From NCBI GenBank assembly GCA_905234245.1, contig CAJOGN010000026.1, positions 1-64,000 of the forward strand: 64,000 bases of DNA. Reading direction: 5' to 3'. The position numbers and the translations under genes were made by a program. Within the stretch, counting starts at the first letter, position 1; each line of letters opens with the position of its first letter. Below are positions 1-9,124 of the stretch, one piece after another. Source of the DNA: an uncultured Lachnospiraceae bacterium (GTDB taxonomy: Bacteria; Bacillota; Clostridia; Lachnospirales; Lachnospiraceae). The notes below the pieces were generated by a model, which had not been told where the DNA came from, did no database searches, and saw only the letters and a list, made by a program, of their open reading frames with translations.

Positions 1-578
1 GCATCTCCCTTTACATACTTGGTAGCACCGTCCATAGAGCCAAAGAAGCTGGATTCATCCTGAATCTTTTGTCGCTTCTCTTTGGCTTCTTCATCAGTAA
101 TAGCTCCCGTGTTAAGGTCGGCATCAATAGCCATCTGTTTACCTGGCATAGCATCCAACGTAAATCTTGCAGATACTTCAGCCACACGCTCAGAACCTTT
201 GTTAATTACCATGAACTGAATGATAATCAATACGATAAATACAATGGCACCAATAATAAGATTACCACCACCAACGAAGGAACCGAATGTCTCTACTACG
301 TTACCGGGAGAACCTGTTGTAAGAATAAGCCTTGTAGATGATACGTTAAGGGAAATCCTGAATATTGTTGTAAACAGTAACAATGTCGGGAAGAATGACA
401 AATCCAATATTTCTTTTACAAAAAGAACATTAATAAGAATTATTAATGCTATAGAAATATTGACTGCCAACATAATATCAAGCAAAAAAGAAGGAATCGG
501 TATAATAAAGAATATAATTGCTGCAAGTAAATATGCGGCAACGCCTATGTCGGTTTTTTTAACGGCAAAACTATCCAT
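1..578 (-). CDS. flhA: Flagellar biosynthesis protein FlhA, N-terminal part (C-terminus truncated by window start)
   Basis: Minus-strand translation from ATG at 578 reads MDSFAVKKTDIGVAAYLLAAIIFFIIPIPSFLLDIMLAVNISIALIILINVLFVKEILDLSFFPTLLLF...; typical FlhA N-terminus, next to flhB. Absent from the ORF track because it has no stop inside the window. Confidence 0.95.
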   Translation of the reverse strand, partial: MDSFAVKKTDIGVAAYLLAAIIFFIIPIPSFLLDIMLAVNISIALIILINVLFVKEILDLSFFPTLLLFTTIFRISLNVSSTRLILTTGSPGNVVETFGSFVGGGNLIIGAIVFIVLIIIQFMVINKGSERVAEVSARFTLDAMPGKQMAIDADLNTGAITDEEAKEKRQKIQDESSFFGSMDGATKYVKGD

Positions 579-629
579 ATCGATTCCTCCTTTCTATGAT
601 TAGTAATATCTTGTGATTAGTAAAATATA

Positions 630-1763
630 TTATAAATTATTAGCATTTCTATTGAATTTCGTAAGTTTGGCAAGAATGTTAGCAACTGCTTCAAACATCT
701 CAGGTGGTATCTTCTGGCCGATATCACAAGCTGCATACAACGCTCTTGCAACATATACGTCTTCCCTGACTAATATATGATTCTGAATTGCAACATCCTT
801 AATTCGTTGTGCAAGATAATCTTGACCTTTGGCAACAACAACAGGTGCATCTTCTTCATCAGGATTATATCGTAGAGCTACCGCTACGTGTGTAGGGTTG
901 GTGATTACAACATCTGCCTTAGGCACATCCTGTATCATACGCCTCTGTGAAGCCTCTCTCATACGTTGCTTCTGCTGACCTTTTATCTGAGGATCACCTT
1001 CAGTATCCTTGTATTCATCCTTAATTTCCTTCTTAGTCATCTTCATGTCTTCATTGAACTTATGTCTCTGGAATAGGTAGTCAGCAATGCCAACTATAAT
1101 ATATACAAGGCTTATCCTAATTCCCGTATCAATAATAATATCACCTACAAGCTGTATGGCCTGTGCCAAAGGGATATCATATAACAGGAACAATTCATTG
1201 GCATGATCCTTAATTGTTATATAAGCTATATAGAATATAAGGAATATCTTAACAATAGATAATCCAAGGTCAAATAGCGCCTGTTTTGACACTATCCTCT
1301 TAAATCCATTAATTGGATTGAATTTACTAAGTTTAGGCATCATTGGCTTGGCTGATACCTTCCACTTAACCTGAACTACATTAATAACAAATGCTGTTAC
1401 AAATCCTATTGCAAAAAAAGGCGCGCACATAAGCAGCATCTGTAGTACAGCATCAATGAATACACTACTAACTGTCTGAGTAGACAAACCTTTTCTATCA
1501 GTTGCAATGATATCAGGTATCGCATTAAATACTCTATTATATGAACCAAGCATTCTGTCTCCAATAAATGAGACAAAAAACCTTAGTGAAAAGAACAATG
1601 TCAAAAGTCCTGCCGCATTGCCTAATTCCTTACTTCTGGCAACCTGCCCTTCTTCTCTGGCTTTCTCAAGCTTCTTGGCTGTAGCTGGCTCTGTTTTCTC
1701 TCCACCGTCTCCATCCTTTGCAAAGAACTGGAGATTATATTGCAAAATCAATCTTTCTTCCAC
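630..1763 (-). CDS. flhB: Flagellar biosynthesis protein FlhB
   Basis: LQFFAKDGDGGEKTEPATAKKLEKAREEGQVARS and the conserved cleavage motif NPTH (VVITNPTHVAVALRY). Confidence 0.97.
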   Translation of the reverse strand: MEERLILQYNLQFFAKDGDGGEKTEPATAKKLEKAREEGQVARSKELGNAAGLLTLFFSLRFFVSFIGDRMLGSYNRVFNAIPDIIATDRKGLSTQTVSSVFIDAVLQMLLMCAPFFAIGFVTAFVINVVQVKWKVSAKPMMPKLSKFNPINGFKRIVSKQALFDLGLSIVKIFLIFYIAYITIKDHANELFLLYDIPLAQAIQLVGDIIIDTGIRISLVYIIVGIADYLFQRHKFNEDMKMTKKEIKDEYKDTEGDPQIKGQQKQRMREASQRRMIQDVPKADVVITNPTHVAVALRYNPDEEDAPVVVAKGQDYLAQRIKDVAIQNHILVREDVYVARALYAACDIGQKIPPEMFEAVANILAKLTKFNRNANNL

Positions 1764-1789
1764 AATCTATCCATCTCTTTTCTGTTCCA

Positions 1790-2578
1790 TTAAGTAACAG
1801 GCGTCAGATTATCAACTGTAAGCTGAAGCATATTCTTCATCTCTGTAAAAATGAAATTAGCAATATCTGGCAATAAGAAAATTGTCAAAAACATTACTGC
1901 AAATCCAACTAACACCTTAATCTGAATACCTACAGAAAACATATTCATCTGTGGAGCAACCTTAGCCATAACTCCAAGAATACAGTTAAGAATCATTATG
2001 CAAGCAAATACCGGCAAGGTAATTCTAAAAGCAATAATGAACAAATCAGTTACAAACATAACCGCAGTAGATAACAGCGAATCTGGATTAATCACCGCAC
2101 TACCTAAATTAATTACAGAAAACGAATCAATAAGCGCTCTTAGTATGTATTGATGCATATTAGACACAATAAGGAGCATTAGAAGGAAATAATAATATAA
2201 ATCTCCAGATACTGTAGTCTGTGTCATAAGCTGAGGATTGAATTCCTGAGCCATTGACAGACCTATATGCGTATCAATCATATTTCCTGCAAAAGTAATA
2301 ATGGAATTACATATATTTGCCATAAATCCCATAAGCAATCCTGTAATTCCCTCAATTAACACCAAAACTCCATATCCTAATGTTGTAGTATAACTTGCCA
2401 TAGTTGGCGAGATACCATAGAACACCAATATGGATACGAATAGTGACAGCCCAACCTTAATCCGATTAGGCATATTTCTCTGTCCATAAAACGGTGCCAC
2501 AAAAATAAATGTTGATACTCTTACTAATATAAGCAAAAAATATTCAAAAGTATTTAAATCAAAAGTCGCATTAACCAT
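1790..2578 (-). CDS. fliR: Flagellar biosynthetic protein FliR
   Basis: Multi-TM protein of FliR length with export-gate context between fliQ and flhB. Confidence 0.95.
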   Translation of the reverse strand: MVNATFDLNTFEYFLLILVRVSTFIFVAPFYGQRNMPNRIKVGLSLFVSILVFYGISPTMASYTTTLGYGVLVLIEGITGLLMGFMANICNSIITFAGNMIDTHIGLSMAQEFNPQLMTQTTVSGDLYYYFLLMLLIVSNMHQYILRALIDSFSVINLGSAVINPDSLLSTAVMFVTDLFIIAFRITLPVFACIMILNCILGVMAKVAPQMNMFSVGIQIKVLVGFAVMFLTIFLLPDIANFIFTEMKNMLQLTVDNLTPVT

Positions 2579-2582
2579 TATA

Positions 2583-2852
2583 CTAGCCTAAATATAAACT
2601 GAAATTCGACCATAAATCATCCATAAATCCTGTAAGATTATTAAGAATCCAAGACCCGAAAACAATTATAGACAGAAAAACAGCTACAATCTTAGGAACA
2701 AATGTAAGGGTCTGTTCCTGAATAGATGTTACAGTCTGGAAAATACTGATTATCAACCCCACTACCAGCGAAACCAAAAGCGGTGGCGCACTACAAATAA
2801 TAATATTGAACAAAGCCTCTCTCGCGATATCGAGAACCTGACCTTCAGTCAT
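2583..2852 (-). CDS. fliQ: Flagellar biosynthetic protein FliQ
   Basis: 89 aa, two TM segments, IFQTVTSIQEQTLTFVPKI motif. Confidence 0.96.
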   Translation of the reverse strand: MTEGQVLDIAREALFNIIICSAPPLLVSLVVGLIISIFQTVTSIQEQTLTFVPKIVAVFLSIIVFGSWILNNLTGFMDDLWSNFSLYLG

Positions 2853-2874
2853 TGTTAATCCTCCTAATAATTAA

Positions 2875-3696
2875 CTAATAAAACGTCTTAACGAGATTAC
2901 CAATTACAAGGTTCCAGCCGTCTGCTAATACAAATAACAGTATCTTGAATGGCATAGAAATTGTAGTCGGCGGTAACATCATCATACCCATTGACATAAG
3001 CACTGATGAAATTACCATATCTATAACAATAAATGGTATGTATATTAGAAATCCTATGATAAATGCTGTTCTAAGCTCACTAACAATAAAGCTAGGAACT
3101 AATACTGTAAATGGAACATCATCGTAATCTTCGTATTGAACATTAGCAATATCACAAAACAGATCTAAATCCTTAGTCTGTGTCTGCCCATACATAAAAT
3201 CTCTTATAGGCTTGCTTGCTTTATCAAGCGCCTCTTCCTGAGTAATCTGACCTTGGTCAAATGGCTGTATGGCCGTATCATATATAGCAGAAAACGTCGG
3301 CCACATAATAAAGAGTGTCAAAAACAAAGCAAGACCTATCATTACCTGATTGGGTGGTGATGTCTGCGTACCTAATGCTGCTCTTGTAAAATGTAATACA
3401 ACAATAATTCTTGTAAAACTGGTAAGCATTACAAGAATTGAAGGTGCTAATGCTATAACAGTAAGGATGATTAACATCTCAACTGTTGCTGAAAGTGAAC
3501 CTGTATCACCATTAAAGGACAGATTGAAGCCTGTTCCGGTTGCAGTCCTCTGATTGCTAGCATTAGGAGCATTAGGCGTTGCGCCATATTCAGTTGCGTA
3601 TGCTGTGTCACTAAACATCAAGGCACAGCCTATACCAATTGCAACAACCAGACATATTATGCTGGAAATGCAATATATCTTCTTCCACTTACTCAT
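2875..3696 (-). CDS. fliP: Flagellar biosynthetic protein FliP
   Basis: LTSFTRIIVVLHFTRAALGTQTSPPNQVMIGLALFLTLFIM and C-terminal MMMLPPTTISMPFKILLFVLADGWNLV. Confidence 0.97.
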   Translation of the reverse strand: MSKWKKIYCISSIICLVVAIGIGCALMFSDTAYATEYGATPNAPNASNQRTATGTGFNLSFNGDTGSLSATVEMLIILTVIALAPSILVMLTSFTRIIVVLHFTRAALGTQTSPPNQVMIGLALFLTLFIMWPTFSAIYDTAIQPFDQGQITQEEALDKASKPIRDFMYGQTQTKDLDLFCDIANVQYEDYDDVPFTVLVPSFIVSELRTAFIIGFLIYIPFIVIDMVISSVLMSMGMMMLPPTTISMPFKILLFVLADGWNLVIGNLVKTFY

Positions 3697-3714
3697 TATA
3701 GTATATAAACCCTG

Positions 3715-4089
3715 TCATTTCTTGGATTTCATCTTATCAATGATTTGATTAAAGCCTGTCGTAAATCCCCCATTATTACCCGCAGTTCCATCACTAGGCG
3801 GATTAACATCAAGATCTATTAATTCTTCCTTAGTTAATTCCCCTAATAGTGATACTTCATTCTTACTAATACCAATAATAAGGTATTTGTCAGTACCACA
3901 GGCAATAATCTCAACATATTTATCAGGCGAAACCTTAAGAGTCTCAATTATCTTAAGATTCTTATTATATGAGTGTCCCTTCTGATAGTTAGCAAGCCAT
4001 CTGGTTGTAAAATACGCCAATACTAATACAGCAACAAAGCATATTAATACAACAATCAATTGAAAGAAACTCTGACCAGTCGAAATCAT
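3715..4089 (-). CDS. fliO: FliO/FliZ-like flagellar biosynthesis protein
   Basis: Small single-TM protein just upstream of fliP; FliO-like motif YVEIIACGTDKYLIIGISKNEVSLLGEL. Confidence 0.8.
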   Translation of the reverse strand: MISTGQSFFQLIVVLICFVAVLVLAYFTTRWLANYQKGHSYNKNLKIIETLKVSPDKYVEIIACGTDKYLIIGISKNEVSLLGELTKEELIDLDVNPPSDGTAGNNGGFTTGFNQIIDKMKSKK

Positions 4090-4097
4090 TTAAGCTC

Positions 4098-4460
4098 CTA
4101 TCCAATAACTTTCTTAACAGCTTCTAGTACACGTTCAGCCTGGAAAGGTTTAACTATAAAGTCCTTCGCTCCTGATTGAATAGCTTCAATAACCATTGCC
4201 TGCTGTCCCATAGCCGAGCACATGATAACACAAGCATTAGGATCCTTCTCTCTGATACCCTTAAGAGCATCAATACCATCCATCTCAGGCATTGTGATAT
4301 CCATAAGTACCAAATCAGGACTGAATTCTTGATAAGCTTCGATAGCCTTAACGCCATTCTCAGCCTCTCCTACAACATTGTAGCCATTCTTAGTAAGAAT
4401 GTCCTTAATCATCATTCTCATAAATGCTGCATCATCACAAATCAAAATATTCTTTGCCAT
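4098..4460 (-). CDS. cheY: Chemotaxis response regulator CheY
   Basis: Receiver domain with phospho-acceptor motif LVLMDITMPEMDGIDALK and C-terminal KPFQ. Confidence 0.93.
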   Translation of the reverse strand: MAKNILICDDAAFMRMMIKDILTKNGYNVVGEAENGVKAIEAYQEFSPDLVLMDITMPEMDGIDALKGIREKDPNACVIMCSAMGQQAMVIEAIQSGAKDFIVKPFQAERVLEAVKKVIG

Positions 4461-4478
4461 CTCATTAATCTCCTTAAA

Positions 4479-5657
4479 TTATTTCATAATTTCGGTAATT
4501 CTAATACCGAATGATTCTTCAATAACTACTACTTCACCTTTGGCAACATACTTGCCGTTTACTAACACATCTATTGGTTCACCAGCAATCTTGTTAAGTT
4601 CTAGAATTGTTCCTGGTGCGAAATCGAGTATCTCCTGAATTGACTTGTGGGTTCTTCCAAGCTCTACTGTAACTTCAAGTGGAACATCCATAATCAAATC
4701 AATATTCTCAGGCTGCAATGCCGTTGGGTAAGTACCTGCAAAAGGCTGGAACTGCGCCGGCTGCACATTAACCTGTTGCTGAGGCTGTGGCATTGCCATC
4801 TGTTGCATCTGCATGTCTGGCATAGGCGCTGCAGGAGGCGGTGCCGCCGCAGGTGCCGGAGCTGGTGCAGGTGCTGGTGCTGGTGCCGGCTCTGGCGCAG
4901 GCGCTGGCGCAGGTGCTTCTTCCTCGGTAAATGCTCCATCGTTAACAGTTGATGCAGAATCATCTTCCATATTGGATATAATCGATGCACACATCTCCTT
5001 AACAAGCGGTATGGGATATAGCTGCATTAAGAAGCTGTCAACGAGATCTCCTATCACCAATCTAAATGATATCTTAACGAAGTTCTCTTTAAGGAAAGCA
5101 TCAATTGAGCTTCCATCACCCGACTCATGTAAATCAATTAAGTCTGACGAAGGTGGACTAATATCTACCATCATATTAAGCATGGTAGAAAGTGATGTTG
5201 CACTAGAACCCATCATCTGATTCATAGCCTCACTAATAGCACTAAGATGAATCTCTCCTAGCTCTCCATCCAGATTAGTACCATCTCCACCCATCATTAG
5301 GTCTGTAATAACCTTAACATCATGCTCAGATAATACTAATACGTTACTTCCATTAAGTCCTTTTGTATAAGAAATCTTAATCAGTACACAAGGCTTCTCA
5401 TATTCTTCAACGATTTCATTCCAACAAGCCAGACTTACAACTGGAGTTGAAATATCAACCTTCTTATTAACCAGAGAGAAAAGTGTGGTTGCTGCCGTCC
5501 CCATACTAATGTTGGCAACTTCACCAATAGTATCAATCTCCTGCTCAGTAAGCTCGCTATTGATTGAACTATCGCCTCCATCTCCTCCGCCGCCATCTTC
5601 TGCATTACTTTGAGCAAATAGCGCGGCTATTTCTTCTTCTGATAAAACATCACTCAT
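4479..5657 (-). CDS. fliY: Flagellar motor switch phosphatase FliY (CheC-like domain, Pro/Ala linker, FliN/SpoA C-terminus)
   Basis: MSDVLSEEEIAALFAQ N-terminus, CheC-like repeats, (AP)n linker, C-terminal LIMDVPLEVTVELGRTHKSIQEILDFAPGTILELNKIAGEPIDVLVNGKYVAKGEVVVIEESFGIRITEI. Confidence 0.93.
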   Translation of the reverse strand: MSDVLSEEEIAALFAQSNAEDGGGGDGGDSSINSELTEQEIDTIGEVANISMGTAATTLFSLVNKKVDISTPVVSLACWNEIVEEYEKPCVLIKISYTKGLNGSNVLVLSEHDVKVITDLMMGGDGTNLDGELGEIHLSAISEAMNQMMGSSATSLSTMLNMMVDISPPSSDLIDLHESGDGSSIDAFLKENFVKISFRLVIGDLVDSFLMQLYPIPLVKEMCASIISNMEDDSASTVNDGAFTEEEAPAPAPAPEPAPAPAPAPAPAPAAAPPPAAPMPDMQMQQMAMPQPQQQVNVQPAQFQPFAGTYPTALQPENIDLIMDVPLEVTVELGRTHKSIQEILDFAPGTILELNKIAGEPIDVLVNGKYVAKGEVVVIEESFGIRITEIMK

Positions 5658-6640
5658 TCTTCTTCCTCCCTAACTATTGTTGTAATTCTAACAGCATAGT
5701 TTTTGCCGGAAGAACCCGGCATGGCGGTAAACTTCTTCATATCTCCAACATATATATCAAGTTCACTGTCTACCTTCTTGTCTAATCTTATTATGTCGCC
5801 GACTTGAAGTGCTCCAAAATCAGCAACTGATATAACATTATTACCAAGAACTGCTTTGACAGGAATAACTGCTTTCGCAATTAATGCCTCAATGTCTTCA
5901 GCATATTCGTAGCCTTCCCTTTCTTGCATATTAGAATACCAGAACTTAGTATTCAACTTGTCCATTACAGACTCAATTGTTATGTAAGGAAGGCACACAT
6001 TCATAAGGCCTTCAACTTCACCAATCTTAATATTAACTGTAACAATAGCAATCATCTCTGACGGAGAAATAATCTGAGCGAACTGCGAATTAGTCTCAAT
6101 TCTCTCTAACCTTGGAACTACATCCACAACGTTAGACCAAGGTTCACGAAGTAGTTCGACACAGGCAACCATGATTCTCTCAATAATTGATAACTCAATC
6201 TCCGAGAAATCTCTTACCTTGTCTAATGGTTCTCCTTCGCCACCAAGCATTCTGTCAACAATAGCATATCCTAACTTGGAAGCCATCTCCATTATAATAC
6301 TTCCCTCTAATGGTGCAAAATCTATAATTCCAAGCAATACCGGATTAGATAATGCATTAGAGAATTCCATATATGTTACAGCCTCAGAGTTCATTACTTC
6401 AACCTGAACATTCTTACGAAGATATACTGGCAGGTTGGTTGATAATAATCTACCATAGTGCTCAAATATAATCTCTAAGGTTCTAAGATGCTCTTTCGAA
6501 AACTTGGAAGGACGAGCGAAATCGTAGTCTTTGACTTGCTTCTCATTACTACTATTCTTCATCTCCTCCGCATCAATTTCGCCGGAGCTAAGTGCTTGTA
6601 ACAGGTTGTCTATCTCGCTCTGAGATAATACGTCTCCCAC
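5654..6640 (-). CDS. fliM: Flagellar motor switch protein FliM
   Basis: MGDVLSQSEIDNLLQAL, YDFARPSKFSKEHLRTLEIIFEHYGRLLSTNL. Confidence 0.97.
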   Translation of the reverse strand: MGDVLSQSEIDNLLQALSSGEIDAEEMKNSSNEKQVKDYDFARPSKFSKEHLRTLEIIFEHYGRLLSTNLPVYLRKNVQVEVMNSEAVTYMEFSNALSNPVLLGIIDFAPLEGSIIMEMASKLGYAIVDRMLGGEGEPLDKVRDFSEIELSIIERIMVACVELLREPWSNVVDVVPRLERIETNSQFAQIISPSEMIAIVTVNIKIGEVEGLMNVCLPYITIESVMDKLNTKFWYSNMQEREGYEYAEDIEALIAKAVIPVKAVLGNNVISVADFGALQVGDIIRLDKKVDSELDIYVGDMKKFTAMPGSSGKNYAVRITTIVREEEE

Positions 6641-6669
6641 GCTTACTCACCACCTTTATTTAAGTAATT

Positions 6670-7209
6670 CTATTGATAAGTAGCACTTGAGAATCCAACA
6701 TCTACTATAAAGTCATCAACACCGTATAGGTCTTGAATAGCCTTCAATATCTCGTTTTGAATTGCCCTTTGATCGTCTCTTACCTCTTCAATGGTATGTT
6801 TAGAAACTACATCATTAATCTTATTAGTAATCAAGCTCTTCTTAGAATCAAGGGTTTCTTTGTATTCTTTATATGAATCACTCTCTGTATTGATAGAAAG
6901 AGATACCTTAAGTACAGCATAATGATCCTTGCCATCAGCACCCTTCTTAAGATTAATTGTCATACCCTTATCATCCTTAGGGTCATTAACATCATATACT
7001 TCAAGTTTGTCAATAGAATATGAGCCTGAGCCACCAGACTCTTCGTTAGCACCTGCTTTCTGCTCTAAATCAATAGCCGTTGCAACAGATGTTACTAAAC
7101 TATTGGCTTGCTTAACATATGGTACAAGTACAAATGTAATAATTCCTGTTAGCACAAGATTAATAAGTACAAGTACAAATGTAATTACAGCTAATAAATT
7201 CTTCTTCAT
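6670..7209 (-). CDS. fliL: Flagellar basal body-associated protein FliL
   Basis: N-terminal TM, FliL-type periplasmic domain; located between motB and fliM. Confidence 0.85.
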   Translation of the reverse strand: MKKNLLAVITFVLVLINLVLTGIITFVLVPYVKQANSLVTSVATAIDLEQKAGANEESGGSGSYSIDKLEVYDVNDPKDDKGMTINLKKGADGKDHYAVLKVSLSINTESDSYKEYKETLDSKKSLITNKINDVVSKHTIEEVRDDQRAIQNEILKAIQDLYGVDDFIVDVGFSSATYQ

Positions 7210-7225
7210 TACTAAACCTCACTAA

Positions 7226-8043
7226 TTAAACATCAGATGTATATGAATTATATATCTTAATCTCAACTCTTCTGTTTCTTGCTCTTCCTTCCGGGGTTGA
7301 ATTATCCGCAATAGGAACATAATCTCCTCGACCAGATGACTTTATATGATCTGGTGGAACGGTTGAATATTGTCTTATAATATCAGCCACATCCAAAGCT
7401 CTATACATGGAAAGAACATTATTGTTCTCGTATTTACTAAAGCCACTTATTGGTACATTGTCCGTATGACCTTCAACATCTATCTCATTACTCGGATAAG
7501 AATCAATTATAGCAGCTAATTTCTCGATAATCGGCCTTGCCTCTTCCTTAACTGTCGCATCACCAGAATCAAAAAGCAATGCTCCATTAAGGGTAAGCTT
7601 AACATATTGTCCATTAAACTCCGTTTCAACCACATTTTGCAACGCAGCTGCTTGAAGCGCCTGCTCTATCTGTTCAGCCATCCTCTCGCTCTCCGCAGTA
7701 GTCTGCTGAATATACTCATCCTTCTGCTCCTGCTCTACTGGAGCCATCTGGTCTTGCTCATTCTGTCCTTCAGAACCAGACGACAGATTAAGGAACATAT
7801 CGAACTGCTCAAGCATCTGTGTACCTGAAGATATCAATTGACCTTCACCAACAGATGTTCCTCCCGAAGGTAGAACTGAGAATGACTCTTGAAATGAAGC
7901 AACTATCATCTCAAACTTCTCTGCATCTACAGTAGACATAGAGAACAGCAATACGAAGAAGCAAAGAAGCAAATTCATCAGGTCACTAAAGGTGGCCATC
8001 CAGGCAGGGGAGCCTTTGGGTCTTCTTGTTTCTTCTTAGCCAC
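7226..8043 (-). CDS. motB: Flagellar motor protein MotB; N-terminus in another frame (apparent -1 frameshift near 8014-8020)
   Basis: OmpA/MotB domain EGHTDNVPISG...GRARNRRVEIKI and ATFSDLMNLLLCFFVLLFSMSTVDAEKFEM. The in-frame ORF begins only at ATG 7999. A GTG at 8043 overlapping the motA TAG reads VAKKKQEDPK, then must shift -1 to continue as GSPAWMATFSDLMN. Confidence 0.9.
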
Positions 8044-8837
8044 TAGCCTTCACCTCCACCTTCTTCATCTTGTTCAAACGCTCCTCTATCCTTAGGAGGT
8101 AGGAACGTCTTAAGCTTCTCTTCAATTACACGAGGATTCTCGCCTGCTTGAATAGAAAGAAGTCCTTCTACAGTAATCTCTTTAACCATAATCTCAAGAC
8201 TATTATTAACTGTTAACTTCTCTGCTGTCGGACTTGCCAGCCAGTTAGCAATTACTGAACCATATAATGTTGTAATTAAGGCAACCGCCATTGACGGTCC
8301 AATAGTTGATGCATCTTCCATGTTATTAAGCATCTGAATAAGACCGATAAGTGTACCAATCATACCCCAGGCAGGACCCATCTCAGCCCATTTCTCCCAA
8401 AACTTAATAACCTTCTTGTGTCGAGCCTCTATTGATACAAGGTCAGTCTCTAGAATCCCTCTAACAAGTTCTGGATCAGTACCATCGACAACAAGCATTA
8501 TTCCTTTTTTTAGAAAATCATCTTCAATATCGCCAGCAGCCTCTTCAAGAGCAAGAAGACCTTCTTTTCTTGCCACATTAGACATGTCAATGATATTAGT
8601 AATAACGTCATTGATATTACCAGCCTTAGGCTCTTTTATTGAAAGTAATACACCTTTTAAACCATTAATGAAATCTTTAAGCTTCATGGAGCCTAAAGTG
8701 GACATCAGCGACCCACCAAATGTAATAATAAATGATGGCAAATCCAAATAACTAGGAATAGAACCATTATTAGAAATGATTCCAAAAACCATAAGTCCTA
8801 TACCGCCGACTAATCCGACTAAAGACGCTATATCCAA
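8043..8837 (-). CDS. motA: Flagellar motor stator protein MotA (TTG start)
   Basis: MDIASLVGLVGGIGLMVFGI, WAEMGPAWGMIGTLIGLIQML; TTG start at 8837. Confidence 0.96.
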   Translation of the reverse strand: MDIASLVGLVGGIGLMVFGIISNNGSIPSYLDLPSFIITFGGSLMSTLGSMKLKDFINGLKGVLLSIKEPKAGNINDVITNIIDMSNVARKEGLLALEEAAGDIEDDFLKKGIMLVVDGTDPELVRGILETDLVSIEARHKKVIKFWEKWAEMGPAWGMIGTLIGLIQMLNNMEDASTIGPSMAVALITTLYGSVIANWLASPTAEKLTVNNSLEIMVKEITVEGLLSIQAGENPRVIEEKLKTFLPPKDRGAFEQDEEGGGEG

Positions 8838-9085
8838 AACTAAACACCACCTAATAAATATTATGTATTCTTAAAAAACTACGCAAAAATGCATAATCAT
8901 ACATTTACTTAATCTTACTAGAACTATCTTGTCTACATAATTTTGAATATTATTTATTCATTTTTTACTAAATATAGTGTTTTTTTTGAGAATATTTAGA
9001 TTTTTACACAATTTAAGGTAAAATGTTATGATTTTATATTATATATAGAAGAATAATTCAAGGAATGCTGCAAAGCATAAATACT

Positions 9086-9115
9086 AAATCCCCTGCCTAT
9101 TGGCAGGGGGATTTA
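9086..9115 (-). terminator. Intergenic hairpin after flgE, possible terminator or attenuator
   Basis: AAATCCCCTGCC-TATT-GGCAGGGGGATTT strong inverted repeat just downstream of the flgE stop; no clear U-tract on the minus strand. Confidence 0.5.
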
Positions 9116-9124
9116 ATGACTTAA

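Noticed and set aside
69-603. Plus-strand ORFs 69-341 and 220-603
   Set aside because: Antisense shadows of flhA, which reads clearly on the minus strand.
4839-4918. Repeat GGTGC/TGGTGC tract as a regulatory repeat
   Set aside because: Explained by the coding (AP)n linker of FliY, a common hinge in this protein.
4813-5220. 135-aa plus-strand Gly/Ala repeat ORF
   Set aside because: Antisense of the FliY Pro/Ala linker.
8838-9124. AT-rich gap between flgE and motA as a hidden flbD gene
   Set aside because: No FlbD-like reading frame found; the region holds only a hairpin and probable promoter sequence.
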